DNA from: Roridomyces roridus
Taxonomy: Eukaryota; Basidiomycota; Agaricomycetes; Agaricales; Mycenaceae
Length of the DNA: 64,000 bases
Assembly (NCBI GenBank): GCA_029378245.1
Contig: JARKIF010000030.1
Coordinates: 620,001 to 684,000, forward strand
Direction of reading: 5' to 3'
Translations under genes and position numbers: made by a program
Shown: in pieces, positions 10,846 through 22,883 of the stretch
Layout of the letters: the number at the start of each line of letters is the position of its first letter
How positions within the stretch are numbered: the stretch's first letter is position 1
Notes under the pieces: generated by a model
The model's input: the letters and a program-made list of their open reading frames with translations, nothing else
What the model was told of the DNA's origin: nothing
The model's database searches: none

Positions 10846-13800
10846 GCCCTCTCGACCGCCTTTGGCGGGCTGCTTGAAAGCGACCGAAGTGCGGGCCGTG
10901 CCGCACCGAGAGGGGACTGAACGCGAGGGCGAGACTACGGGCTCTGAGCGCCTGGAGAGCCTCCCTGGGGAGACGGCGGGAAGCGCCGCAGGCACGGAGC
11001 CAACCCTACCCACCCGGAGCGAAGCTCACAACAGGTGGTGACGTGCCAAAGGTGCGACGCCGGCTAACCCCACCAGAGCTAAGCGAAGGGATTGCAACTT
11101 GAAGGCCGTTGTAGTATGTATTGCCCGTGGGTCATTCAGGTCAAAGATTCAAATTGGATGAGAAATGCCCCAAGTTCAAAGGTTTGACCAGCGAGAGGTT
11201 AAATTGAGGTGAGCGTTGGAATGTGATCCAAGATCAGCAGAGGGAAGGAATTGCAAGTAGGCAACAAGCAGGAGAGTCGGTGTCGGAGTCAAGAATCAAA
11301 AAGAATTAGCCCTGGGTCGAGTTTTACCAGCTCTTTTGTAGATTTAGGTTAGCATTGGAGAGTCCGTTGGAGCCGACTCAAGATCAGAGGCGGAGTTGAA
11401 GGAATTCGGGGTCGCGGTCGGGACTCGGAAGCTCTAAGTTTGCTTGGAAGCAACGAAGGGAACATCGTTGTCATCCGGGCGGGTGTATGGAGTGTGTTGA
11501 AAGAAAGGAAAGATGAGAATGAAACGTCCTGATGGCGCGCGGGGCATTGTATGGCACGAAGGAAATGCCCAGTGTTGACCAAGCCAGTGGTCGAATGCAA
11601 GCTATGGTAAGTTGAATCATGAAACCCATCGCGAGTCCGCCATTAGGTCAAGTGAGTTGCATAAGAGGATTTCGAGTTTTCAGTGTGAAGACAACAAGGA
11701 TGTGAACGCGACGCCATCTCCCCTCTCCTGGGGTCGACGACCTCGTTTGTCATGGCCTTGCTAAGCCGAGTGTGCCTCGCACGATCTATGTGCCTAAGTT
11801 GAATCGTGAAACCGAACACGGCCGCGATTTGGGAATGGGAGATTGCCGTTCCTATTCAGTGTGAAGTACCGGCGTAGGGAGATCCGTGGAGCAGTTGTCG
11901 CAGAAGCAGTGGTGGGGCGGAGGAGATTATGAAGGAACGGAGGAAAATAGCGATCGAAAGGCAGGGCTGAACTCTTGGTAGAGCGATCCGGATTCGTTCA
12001 GATTTCGGCGAAGCTGGGCTACCGTAGTTCAGATGTTCATGAATGAACATGGGATGTAGCTCGCTGCTCGACCGAGACTGCAGCCGAGAGACCCGAGACT
12101 CAGGCGTCAGACAGGGAATATCAAAGTTCACAAGAAGCAGAACGTTCAAGAAAGGTAAGATGTCAAAACCTGGCTCTAATACGAAATTAGGTCGGAAGCA
12201 TGGCTGGCAGCTCGTTGCGATAAAGGGAGAATTGGCAGCTAAAGGGAATTTTCAAAGTAGTCGGGCACAAAGTCGGTCGCGACGAAACAGGATTAGGGAG
12301 CTCGTCGAGACCGCGGCGCGGGTTTGTGTAACTGGTACGCATGCGGAAACCGCGGCGTGGTTGAACAGGTCTGTGTAAGTGTGCGAGCGGTGCAAAGGCC
12401 GGGGAACACATGAGGGAGACCGAAGGATGAGCGCATCATCGATTGAGAGATGAATGAGCAACAGATTCTTCGCTGAGCATGGATTCCGAGACTCTGATTC
12501 CGAGGGTCACCTAGAGTGCCAAAGGGGTGGAGTGTTGGCCCAGGAACGAATATGCGAATATGATAAGCTCGATGGCCCAAAGTATGGGAACTGGAAAGTG
12601 GAGAGAGCGCGGGGGACACAAGTAATTGTCTGCCCAATGTCAGCGGCTGGACACGGTCAAGGCAAAGTCGTAGTTTGGTCGTCGTAAGAACTGGGTAAGA
12701 GGCCAATAAGGAGGAGGCGCGAGGATTCAGAAGTGGTAAACACTAAGTTAAAGTGAGGTAGGCCCGCGGATCGATGAAGTTTGCATGCTGAGAGATGCTG
12801 GGGCGGCGATGAAAGGCATGAGATATTCGAAATTGAAACCCCAGTGGTCACTTGTCCACCCGAACCTCAAGTCATATGATAAGTAGGTCCTTCAACAGCC
12901 AATACGCAGGTTTTGCACTTGAACATGGCTGTCCGGGGGCTTCGAAATGAATAAAGCAAAATCCTGCCGGCCAGCCACTGTGGTGTGGGCGTTTCGAGAA
13001 TCGAGGATGTATTATGCCGAGTCAACTTGCACCCGTCGTGCATCGAGAGGTGAGCATGCGCGCAGTGCATGGTTTTATTGACGTAGAGGCGTTAAATGAT
13101 TGTTGAGTCGAATTTGAGTGAGCGATATTAAAGCTTGTAGCAGGGGATTGAGAGTTGAGATCGGTGACCATTCCACAAAATTGCTAACTGAGACTCGAAG
13201 GGACCAAAAATTGGGAATCCGGCCTAGACAATCTCGAGATATCGACCATCCTGAGGAACCCTCTGCGCCGGATTCCCGAAATTCGACTTAGTAGAACAGT
13301 GGGTCGCTTGTCCGCTTGCTCAAGTCCTCGGAGCCAGCTTCATTCTTCGCCACAGATTAGTCACAGCTTTTCGGAAGGATCTTTGCCAATGTGCAGATTA
13401 TTGAATCGAAAAGGGAATGTAAGGCTGGATAAGCTGGGAAGGTAATATTTGAGTCAGAAAGTCGGGACGCCGCGGGCTCAATGGGGTGAGTAAGGGTAGA
13501 GCTGGGTAGGGGCGTTAAACGATCACAAATCGAAATAGGGCAAGCTCGGAGACCGCGAAGACTAGATAAGTTCGTGCATTGGGACAGGTTTGTTGAAAAG
13601 GATGAATGCCGGGCAGGACAAGTTGGCAAGGTAAAATTTGAGTAAGGAAGTCAGTATCCTCGGGGCAACGGAGGAAGTAGGCGAGTCAAGATTAAGAGGT
13701 GCTTGAAAAAGGAACCCGGGAAATAAGTAACAGCGGCTTCTCAGACAAAGCCAAATGAAAAGCTGACAGGAACCCAAAGAGGATCTCTGCAACGCTCGCA

Positions 13801-15340
13801 AGCGAGGCGTGAATAAAACACTGTGCGAGACTGAAAAGTCGTGTAGGCGGCCTGCGGTGATTGTCTGGGATAAGGGACTTCGGCGGGGAGCCCGGGTTGC
13901 TTGGCATGGAAAGCTCAACGAAAGGAAATGGAGTCAATACTGCGCATCGTCATCGTGAGATTGTCGATTAAGGGCCCGGGATAAGAAGGGAGCAGGTGTA
14001 CGGGCGTCCAAAATGCGTTGGGTTTGCGAGCAAACATGAAGAAGAAAAGGTCCGGCATGAATGGACATGCACGGAAATGGTTAAGCAAGGTACATGGGGT
14101 CCAGAGCACGATAAGATGAGGTGCACGACGCACGGTAAAGTAAAGTGCAGGATGCACGGTAAAGTAAGGTGCACGGAGCACTGTAAGGTAAGATGCACGG
14201 GGCATGATTAAGGCCCGATGCACATAGCGGAAGTAAGAAATGTATGCGGGCACGCAAGTAAGACCCGAAAGATGTGCAGAAAGTAAGGCGCGCAAGAGGT
14301 GGGTAGGAAAGTAAGGCGCGCAAGGTGTGGGTAAGAGGGGTGTGCGCAAGCCACACGACAAAGTAAGGCACGTCAAATGCGGGGGAAAGAATGGCGGGGT
14401 GTGTATTAGACGGGTAAGTCGGTTCGTCGGTAAATGTCCGACAACGTAAGAGACTGCGCTATCCACCGCGAGTGTTGATGAGAAGGGTCGAGGAGGAGGG
14501 GTGCCGGTCCCTGGTGAAGGTGTGCGCAGTCCGCCGTTGCGAACCCAAGAGTGAGAGGATGAAGAACGGCGGGCACAGGCGACGTCGAGCGAAAGCCCTA
14601 GAGCCGCGGTGGAGCCCAAATCCGACATCTTGAACGACGAAAGTAGAAGTTCGACAAGGTGATGTGAGTCTGGGTGGCCGAGACTGTCGCCCTGCGGGGC
14701 TTGGGTAATGGAGCTTGGGAATGGTCGAGGTAAGAATGTACAGCGTTCGGTAACGCTGCAAGCTGCAGGAATAGTGTTTGATACGAGGACTAATGGGATG
14801 CATGGATGCGCAATTCTCGGATGGACAGTGTCGCCACCAGAGGGTAAGATCCACGAGCTCGGGAATGGCCGAGGTGGGACTGTGCGCTGTTCGGTGACGT
14901 GGCAAGCGGTGGCGGAAGCACCCTCGCGTCGCAGAGAATGTACTTGCAGCGGGGTAGAAACGCCAGGAACCCATTGCGGCTCGTTGTCCTGCACGCCAGG
15001 CCGACAACTCCGTAGCCGCACCGGAGCTGGGCGCGGAGAAGTATGATGTGTGATGAAGGAGGTGAAACATCGGAAGGTGCCCAGACGCATATATTCATGG
15101 TCTGGTTTCCTCCGGGTGCGGGAAAGGAAGAGTGTCACGACGAACTCGTTCGGGAGCCCTGACGGGTGCGAGAAGATATGACGGGGTGTCGTGTAGTGGG
15201 TGAGGGACATCTGTAGGCCACAAAGGAGGCAACTGGGCTGCGGGAATGCGACGGGTGGTATCATGCTGTAGTCGGATGGAGGCTCCTCACGCACGCCGCC
15301 GCCGCACGCGCTGCCCACTCACGCACATGCCCGGCCTCCG
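10846..15340. other. 4.5 kb non-coding, purine-rich tract with weak internal repeats
   Basis: The plus strand is visibly G+A rich over most of this stretch. Short direct repeats occur: a motif like AAGTTGAATCRTGAAACC near 11610 and 11798; about 30 bp units built on GTGCACGG and GTAAAGTAAG at 14100-14215; GTAAGGCGCGCAAG at about 14285-14330; and a diverged direct repeat of about 140 bp at 14690 and 14830 carrying GGGAATGGYCGAGGT. Long minus-strand frames here are Ser/Pro/His rich without domains and follow from the base composition. I see no gene. Confidence 0.5.
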
Positions 15341-17001
15341 CCCCTCGGGGAATGGACGGCATCATCCCAGATGATCCGCCCGTGGTGCATCTGGACACGC
15401 CGCATTGGGAAGCGTGTACGATGGAATTTGGCGAGTGGCGTGAAGAGGAGGAAGGGAAGCGGATGAGGCTGCCGGAATGGGAAAGGACGAAAGATGTCGG
15501 GAAGGGAAGAGCGGGGATGACGTAGACGAGTACCGGGCGCGCGGAGCGAGGAGCGGCTGAGCGTGGGGAGCGGGGAGCGGATGCGCATGAAAAGGGAAGA
15601 ATTCTGCAATCGGTGTTAGCATCACGTCGTCAAAAAAATGAAAAACGGCACCTACAAAGCATTGGGAGGATGCGGCTGCTCACAATCGCTCAATGCTGGT
15701 ACATTGCAGATACCCGGAGAATCACACCGAGCACACAGCGACCGGGACGAATTCGCTCTGACAGTACTTTTGGACAGAAGTGCCCGCCGGGAAAGAAGAC
15801 TGCAGGCGTGTACGCCAAGACAGCGCAATAACGGGCGGGGAAGGTGTATCCAGCGTCGCAATTGAAAGTCATGGGAGAGGGCTAGTGTATCGCGAGCAAG
15901 CGAGGAGGCGGGTAGACGGAGAAGAGGAGAATCAAAGAGTGCTTCTGGGATGGGTGTTTAATGTGATCTTCAAATGAAGAAATGAAGAAAAGATGATACC
16001 TACTGGCTCATTGTGGACGTCCCTTGCTCTCATTTCCTCGATCTCGCCGCCGGCGCGCACCACCTGTGAAAAGGGATTGATTCGGGTAGCGGAGGCGGCG
16101 GCCGAGAGCCCGGGACGATGGGTAGTGCGCAGGTCGGGAGGGTGGGTGTATCTGGCCGGGGAGATGGATGAGCACAGTGCGAATCTCGTCGTCACCAAGG
16201 TGGGAGCTCGTCGTCATGGAGGTGGGACCAGCATCCTATCTTTTGGTGCTCCATCGTGAGCTACAGACCCCAGCGGTGTATCGTCTCAAGCAGGAAGTCA
16301 GAAATCTGGACATTGTCAGTGTGGAATCGGCAGTGGAGAGTGAGGCGACGCACTCGATTGCCACCTCATCTCCCTATTCTCCCCCCCATCGTCGAGCCCA
16401 GTGGTAAAGGTACGGTTGCAAGAGGCATCGGTGCCGATATATAGCCAGTGTCGGTCGTCGACGAGCGGGAAGCGTTGGAGCGAACGATGGTGCTGGCAAG
16501 GCGATTGCGATCACATGATTGAGTAAACAAATGTGGAATCCATCCTACCTCGGCGTACCGTCCATCCTACCTACAGTTCTGCCCAGATTAAGCAATTAAC
16601 TGGTGCCTGCGATACTATGACACGCCGCCCCAAAATTTCCATCCAATGCAAGCTCTCCTTTGAATGGAATTACAAGATCTTTGAAGGCAGCAACTTGAGG
16701 CTGAATCTGAAGTTCCTGAGCCCATTGGGATGCATGACGGCAATATATTCTTCATCCACAGAGTAGAATTCTAGACAACTGGAATTTGAGCCTCTATTAA
16801 TGCCAGCACCCGCGGGAGTGCTCGGTGAATTCAGAGGCGTCGACAAGCCAACTTCTCTGTCTCTGTCAGCGCAAGTGGCAAGTGGAGCCGGCGAAACGCA
16901 CTGAATACATCTAAAGAGTGCTGTGAAATATTTCCAAGTGCCTGGGATTCATCGAGTGCATCCGGGAGTTGGGACAACCGGAGAACCGAAAAACCGAAAT
17001 A
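15341..17001. other. Ambiguous coding potential, no settled gene
   Basis: Plus strand: a 57-codon frame from the ATG at 15353 (MDGIIPDDPPVVHLDTPHWE) reads like protein, and a second frame from 15638 follows. Minus strand: a block near 16060-16000 reading VVRAGGEIEEMRARDVHNEP is flanked by CACAG and GTAGGT splice signals. Upstream of it a frame begins MEHQKIGCWSHLHDDELPPW near 16252. Neither model can be completed. From 16300 to 17001 nothing is supported. Confidence 0.25.
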
Positions 17002-17122
17002 TGGCGGTCCGACTGCACATTTACAGGGTTTCCTGTAAATAATGTCAAACGTCATTTTTATTTTTGTGTGATCCCAATAAGGAAATTCGGTCTCAGCGCC
17101 TCTTCTTGACTTCTTCTTCTTC
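17002..17122 (+). repeat. Left terminal inverted repeat of the Tc1/mariner element
   Basis: Matches the mirror of 20083-20182 plus 21932-21951 almost perfectly, including ACGTCATTTTTATTTTTGTG and CGCCTCTTCTTGACTTC. Its inner edge lies at the transposase ATG, so it must hold the promoter and the transposase binding sites. Confidence 0.85.
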
Positions 17123-18238
17123 ATGGGCAATCGCCGCATCAGCTCCGACCTCAAGGAGCGCGCGCTCATCCTCTGGCAGGCAGGATGGGCCCCAGAGGAC
17201 ATCCGCTACGCATTCAACGTGTCCCCACGCAGCCTCTATCGTTGGCAGCAGATCTTTGACGAATTCGGTACCGTCACCAAGCCTCGCTCCTTGCTCCGTG
17301 GACGCCCACGGATCGTCAGCCTGGGCGTACTCACGGCCGCCAAGGAGATCTTCTTCCACGACCCATCGGTCATGCTAGACGAGCTCCAGTGGCATCTCGC
17401 CATCCACCACGATGTCGTCATCTCCATCTCCGCTCTACAAGCCACGTTGGTCCGCGCGGGTCTCACACGCAAAGTCCTTCAGAAAGTCGCCACCGAACGG
17501 AACGAGGCGGGCAGGACCGACTATAAGGCCTGCATTCAAGACCCCGACAACTTTTCGGGCACCGCACTCGAGTTTGTCACGATCGACGAGTCCAGCAAGG
17601 ACGAGCGCACTCTCGCCAGACACTATGGACGATCACTTGTCGGCGAGCCCGCGATCTACCACCATCAGTTTGTACGCGACGCGCGCTACACTCTCACTGC
17701 GGCAATGACTGTACGGGGATATATTGCGACGCGCATCGTGGAAGGGTCGATGGATGCTTTCCAGTTTTTTGATTTCGTTACGGAGGATGTGGTGAGTGTC
17801 CGACTTGCTATCATCGAACCCCGAGTAATGTGGATAAGCTCCCCCAAATGAATCCCTATCCGGACGTGCAAAGTGTCCTCATCCTCGACAACTGCCGCAT
17901 CCACCACACAGATCTACTGCGAGAGGTCCTAAATGAAAATGGTATGTTCATTGCAATTGGGTGACGGCTTGCTGAAGAGTTCTAGGTGTTATGCTCCTCT
18001 TTCTACCCCCATACTCCCCAGACCTGAACCCCATCGAGGAATCCTTTTCGACGTGTACGCCGGTTCTGTTTCATCATCCTCACCACTAACAGATAGCTCA
18101 GGGAAAGCTTACTTGCGTCGTCATGGGGATGCCATACGTGCAGCGGACGACCCGTTCGCCGCCCTGCTGGAATCGACAGCTTGTATTACCGCAGAAATGG
18201 CAGAGGGATGGTTCCGGCATGCGGGGTACATTTGGTAA
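17123..18238 (+). CDS. Tc1/mariner-type DD34E transposase (4 exons)
   Basis: Cuts and pastes the element at TA sites. Exons of about 17123-17791, 17839-17941, 17986-18052 and 18097-18238 join in phase to about 326 residues, the normal size for the family. Introns are 44-48 bp with GTGAGT, GTATGT and GTGTAC donors and TAAG, CTAG and ATAG ends. The N-terminus is a helix-turn-helix (RISSDLKERALILWQAGWAP; RSLYRWQQIFDEFG). The catalytic Asp are in FVTIDESS and VLILDNCRIHH. The Glu lies in PPYSPDLNPIEESF, 34 residues after the second Asp. The start is the ATG at the inner edge of the terminal repeat. All key residues are present, so the protein could be active. Confidence 0.85.
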
Positions 18239-18370
18239 CATTATTGTATTCGATTTCAAGTACAAGACATCCTATTCGACAGTCTAAACAGTAAAATGCA
18301 ATGGTAACAATGAGCACGATCAAGTAAACAGTGAGAGAACAACCAGGACTGGAACAGAAACTTCCTTCGC

Positions 18371-20036
18371 TCAATCGTATTTGCCTGCGCGGAGGTCGGC
18401 TTTGAACGCAATGTTTGCATTATGAATCCGCCGCCAGCTGAAGATGGTGAAACCAACACTCTTGAGGTCATCGTCCAACTGCTCCTTGGTGCTATCTCCC
18501 GGACGGAATCCTACTTCTTCGAGAAGAGTGATATCACGGTCAGCAAGATTGTACGTCTCGCCAAACTGCGTGATCGACACAAAGTGACGTTTCACTGGAG
18601 ACGAGGGCGCCGAGCGCCGTGGGGCAGGAGCAGCGGCAACGGGAGCAGGGGCAGGAGCAGGGGCAGGAGCAGGAGCACCGGAGCCCGCGGGATTCAAGCC
18701 GGCAAAAAGCCCAGCGAGCGGGTTTCCGGGTTGCGAGACAAGAGCTGCGATAAGAAGATCGGACATGGACAAAGAAGGTTGCGGAGCCACGGGGACAATG
18801 GGTGCAGGTGCAGTGGCGATAGCGGGGATTTTCTTGATACGGTGCTTAGCGTCAAAGAATGGATTCGTCATTGGTGGAGTATTTTCGTCTGTCTGTCCCT
18901 GCGACTAAAGGACGTTCAGATTCACACTCCACTTGCAAACATATTGCTTACCATGGCTGAAGCCCAGATACCAATCCGGGTGGCATTGAGCTCAAAACAC
19001 ATTCCGTTGGTAGGATCAGCGCCGGGGACGCGATAGACACGGATGTTTGGGAATTCCGCGTACTGTCCGATAGGGTATTTTTCCTCAAGCTTGGCGCGCT
19101 CCTCCGCTGTCGCTTTGTTGAAGGTCAACTGGTGTCGTCCGTCAGTTTGCATCGTCAAGTGATGAGAAGGCGGATCGTACCTTCTGGGCGGCAATTGATT
19201 CGCTGCCCAGAGTAGGTTCTAGCTGTGAATAGTCGAATGCGGGTTCAGGTTCATCGCCAGTGTCCCATGGCTAGTAGGCGATCAACCCAGAGAATGGGAT
19301 TAGGGAGGCAAGACTCACCGTTGGATCATCGGTCGGCCTGGTGGGAGGCGGCATGTAGAGGAATACTTGCCGTGCCGACGCATTGGTCTTTGCTTTCATC
19401 TCAGTTCGCATGACCTTATAGCCAGCCTCGGTCGAAAGTAGTAGCTTGGCCGCGTTCGCTGGCTTCTTTGGCTTCCACTGCACTTTTCCGCGATTGATCT
19501 GGTCCTTTTTGCACGGCAGTTCCAGGGCAATGGCGTCAAGAAGGGCCTCGTATGAGACGGCGGCATCGAGAGTGAATGGTTCCTCGCTGAAGCGCGTCGT
19601 CATCCGTGGGCTTGGGAGTGCGTCTCTGGCTTTTCGAGGAAGGAGCAGCCGGTTTGGGAATGAAGATGTGGTACGTGATGAGAATGGGAGGAGAGGCCTC
19701 GTCCTCAGGGTCCTCCTCAATATCCGACTCGGGCTTTGCTTTCTGCTTCTTCCTCAAGGGCTTCGAGCTGTCGTCGCTCGCCTCTGATGCCGCCTTGCGT
19801 TTCGCCGTGCGCGCCTTGGCCTCCTTCTCCTTCTGTTTCTTGGCGATGATAGCGGGGGTCTTCACCACAAACTTCCTTACAGCTGCATAGAGAGTCAGGC
19901 GCGCCGCAGAACAGTGGCCAGCGCACGCACCGTGTGGCAGCTCATCTGCCAGATCATCTATCATCGTATCCACAAGACTCCGCGACTTGGACGGGCCCTG
20001 ACCCAAAGAGAGTTCGTCCTCAGAGTCGGACGACAT
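18371..20036 (-). CDS. Second transposon gene, unknown function (about 6 exons)
   Basis: Exons on the minus strand: 20036-19931, 19882 to about 19600, about 19590-19319, 19270-19181, 19128-18952 and 18898-18371. Introns are 48-53 bp with GTGCGT, GTGAGT, GTACGA and GTAAGC donors. Junction phases agree, except near 19590, where either an 88 bp intron or a one-base frameshift must be assumed. The product is about 460-490 residues. It has an acidic start (MSSDSEDELSLG), a Lys/Arg-rich coiled stretch (IAKKQKEKEAKARTAKRKAA), a conserved-looking middle (FTLDAAVSYEALLDAIALEL), an Ala-Pro repeat, and a C-terminal helical block (DITLLEEVGFRPGDSTKEQL). The basic tract suggests nuclear targeting or DNA contact. 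Classic Tc1/mariner elements encode only a transposase, so an accessory role in transposition is the natural guess, not a demonstrated one. Confidence 0.7.
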
Positions 20037-20182
20037 GACTGTTGCAGGTACGTGGCGGAGCGACGGACAGAGCGAGCTGGGCGCGAAGAAGAAGTCAAGA
20101 AGAGGCGCTGAGACCGAATTTCCTTATTGGGATCACACAAAAATAAAAATGACGTTTGACATTATTTACAGGAAACCCTGTA

Positions 20183-21929
20183 ATCATCCCCCCCCTTTAT
20201 AAAGGAAATTTCCATGTTCCCCACCTTTTTAGAGCATTTTGAGTCTAAAAAAAATGGGGGGAAAAGTCGAACTTCCCCCCCCCCCCTTTTATTGAACCAA
20301 AATTGAACATCCCACACTTTCGCGGCTCTCACTCCCCGACTTTGATTGCCGGCCTGACATCCCCACTTTTATGTCAATCTCGAAATCCCCCCACTTTTAT
20401 TCGAGTTCAAAACTCCCCCCCTTTTTGGTCAACCCAACATTCCCCCACTTTCATTCAGCTCAGAAAGATTTCCCACCGGACATATCCATCGTGAAGAATC
20501 CCCTGACACATTTCATTCAACTTGCAAGGTAGTCTACAGCCTGTAGTGATGTTCAGGGCCGGGCTTGAGCCCGAAAGCCCGACCAAGCCCGCCCTGAGGC
20601 TTGACAGGGCCCAGGGCTCGGGCTTGGAGAATCTCGAGCCCGCCGAAGCCCGCCAGGCCCGGGCTTGGCTGTGTATCAGACAGCCGAGTCACTGGCGACC
20701 GGCAGGCTGTCCGACATTGCAGGGATCACTTACCAAGTGTCATTTGTCGTCTATCAGGTCAGTCGACTCATCTATATGCTGTGATTTGAGGCTTCGGCTG
20801 GATGCCGGCAAAGCCCGGTGCGGCTCCCTCTACGGAAAGAGCACAGGTTTCGACTGATTGAGCCTCCTTCATTGAAGATAAGTTGATTTCACCACAGATA
20901 GATGACATAGATATATTCACACTCACCTTTCAGGCCATTCCTCGGTACAAAATCAACTTTGCACGAAAGCCCGGGCCCAAGCCCGGGCTTCAGGCTTGGG
21001 CCGGGCTTGATGCGGGCTCGGGCTCGGGCTTGGGAAATGTTGAGCCCAAGCCCGACAAAGCCCAGCCCAAGCCCGGGCTATCGAGCCCAGCCCGGCCCTG
21101 AACATCACTAACAGCCTGTGAAGAGATATCGTCACTACATAGGTAGGTTATGAGCCAGGTGCTACATATGAGAAGACGGGTAGGGTACAATGCATATGTA
21201 GACAGCAGAGTACGTGATTAAAAGAAGCACGCATCAATGGCCGAGTTGCGACAGGCACACCACGGAGACCCAACGCGACTCCAACGCATGGCCCGCCGCC
21301 AGCTAGCTACCCCTAGCCGAGGACAATGCAGCGGCGGCACGGCATCCCACGTTGCGTCCCGCCTACATAATACTGTAGGGGCAGGCGCTGGACAGTGGAA
21401 TAGGGCTGGGCAGGTTGTGTGAGCGCTAATACGGGAGGGAGAGAACGGAGGGACCCAGAAAACAAAGGGCCCCTCTGCTTTTGAAGAATCCGTGGCAGTA
21501 AAGGAGTGACTGAAGAACTTGAAGGGAAGTCATGCATCAGACTCAGAGCCGGGGCAACCGCCAGTGGTCGGGCTTCGAAGAGTGAATTAAAGGTGGCGGA
21601 CTTTCTGAGTTGAATGCAAGTTTGTGGATTTTCTGAGTTGAATGAAAGTGGGGGAATGTTGGGTTGACAAAAAAGGGGGGGAATTTTGAACTCAAATAAA
21701 AGTGGGGGGATTTCGAGATTGACATAAAAGTGGGGATGTCAGGCCGGCAATCAAAGTTGGGAAGTGAGAGCCGCGAAAGTGTGGGATGTTCAATTTTAGT
21801 TCAATAAAAGGGGGGGAAAGTTCGACTTTTCCCCCCATTTTTTTTAGACTCAAAATGCTCTAAAAAGGTGGGGAACATGGAAATTTCCTTTATAAAAGGG
21901 GGGAAATCAATAAAAAAGGGGGGGATGAT
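20183..21929. mobile_element. TA-inserted element with about 300 bp C/G-rich inverted repeats
   Basis: Begins ATCATCCCCCCC and ends GGGGGGATGAT, with TA at 20181-20182 and 21930-21931. Removing it restores the right terminal repeat of the host Tc1/mariner element exactly, which proves it is an insertion. The arms (about 20183-20490 and 21590-21929) are near-mirror images with short C or G tracts between lines such as TTCGACTTTTCCCC. The centre has no gene and holds a hAT MITE. This is a non-autonomous element of a TA-targeting family. Confidence 0.85.
20544..21110. mobile_element. GC-rich hAT MITE, copy A
   Basis: Starts TAGTGATGTTCAGGGC and ends GCCCTGAACATCACTA, flanked by the perfect 8 bp duplication ACAGCCTG (20536-20543 and 21111-21118). 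An 8 bp target duplication with TAGTG-type tips is typical of hAT elements. Subterminal regions are dense runs of AAGCCCGGGCTT-like words. No coding. Confidence 0.9.
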
Positions 21930-21953
21930 TAAATGTGCAGTCAGACCGCCATA

Positions 21954-22263
21954 CCGAAAAACCGGGATTTTGCTGATGGCGGTGTTTTGCCGTTCGGCAC
22001 AAACAAGTAGATCATTGATCAGACCACTCCTGACTCATGATCACTCGACAATACTATTACCCCGCCCGTTGTCTACGCCTGCCCCGCACCTAGCCACCCG
22101 ACTCCCTCCCGACGTCTGTCGCCTGCGAGGCACACGTGACGTGCTACCGCCGCACAGCGACGACGGTCGTACATCGTTGCATCAACGGGCAATATTTCAA
22201 GACCCACACGTTGCCGCAGGCCCACAACAGCCATATTGCAAGAACGGTGGGACCATCGCAAGG
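21954..22263. other. Spacer without a supported gene
   Basis: Right after the Tc1/mariner element. No domain, splice structure or repeat stands out. Confidence 0.3.
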
Positions 22264-22271
22264 GTTGAGGG

Positions 22272-22875
22272 TAGTGTTTTCCCGGCTCCGGCTTGGCTTG
22301 AAGCCGCCGGCTTGGGCTTGGCTTGACCCGGCTCCGGCTTTCGAAATCCCCAAGCCCAAGCCGTAGCCGGATATGCCGGCCGGCTTGGGCCCGGCTCCGG
22401 CTTAGCCGGCGGCTTTGGTTGATTTTTTAAAACCTCTTTTCTCACCCTCTACAGATGAACTACTGTTCGATGGAGCATCAGCAGTATAGATTGACGGATG
22501 CAAAGCGAAAATAAAGATTGCAAGTGGGATTTCTGAGCTGTTTCTGAAAGTCGGATTACCAGCCGGTAGCTGATGGGATCATGATGATCATGATCTGTCA
22601 ATATTTCTACTGTCGTTCGACTCGAGAAATTCAAAGTGCAATAATGGCTGATCTTGAGTATTTTTTCAGTTACATTGGGTGCAGAGTGGTCCACTCAACA
22701 GACTCTCGAGATGACTCTGAAGTTGGGCTCGGAAGCCGGGGCTTAGCCGCCGGCTTGGGGCTTGAGAAATCCCAAGCCGGAGCCGTAAGCCGGGGTGCAC
22801 ACCCGGCTTGGCCCGGCTTAGCCGGACCCCGGCTCTGCCGGCTTCGGGCTTCAAGCCGTAGCCGGCAAAACACTA
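22272..22875. mobile_element. GC-rich hAT MITE, copy C
   Basis: Starts TAGTGTTTTCCCGGCTC and ends GCCGGCAAAACACTA with the 8 bp duplication GTTGAGGG on both sides (22264-22271 and 22876-22883). Subterminal words are CCGGCTTGG and CAAGCCGTAGCCGG. It is related in plan to copies A and D but clearly a different subfamily. The middle is ordinary sequence without genes. Confidence 0.9.
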
Positions 22876-22883
22876 GTTGAGGG

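Larger units (their letters stand above)
17002..21951. mobile_element. Tc1/mariner-type transposon with two genes, carrying nested insertions
   Basis: The ends begin TGGCGGTC and end GACCGCCA, flanked by TA on both sides (17000-17001 and 21952-21953), the TA target duplication of Tc1/mariner elements. The terminal inverted repeats are about 120 bp; the right one is split at 20182/21932 by another element. Inside, a DD34E transposase runs rightwards (17123-18238) and a second six-exon gene runs leftwards (20036-18371), meeting tail to tail. Without the 1.75 kb insertion the element is about 3.2 kb. Both genes are open after splicing, so the copy looks young apart from one possible frame problem in the second gene. 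Confidence 0.85.

Noticed and set aside
13915..15318. Long minus-strand frame of 467 codons
   Set aside because: Composition is Ser/Pro/His/Arg with low-complexity repeats that come from short tandem DNA units; no domain, no splice signals, and the purine-rich opposite strand makes long open frames likely by chance.
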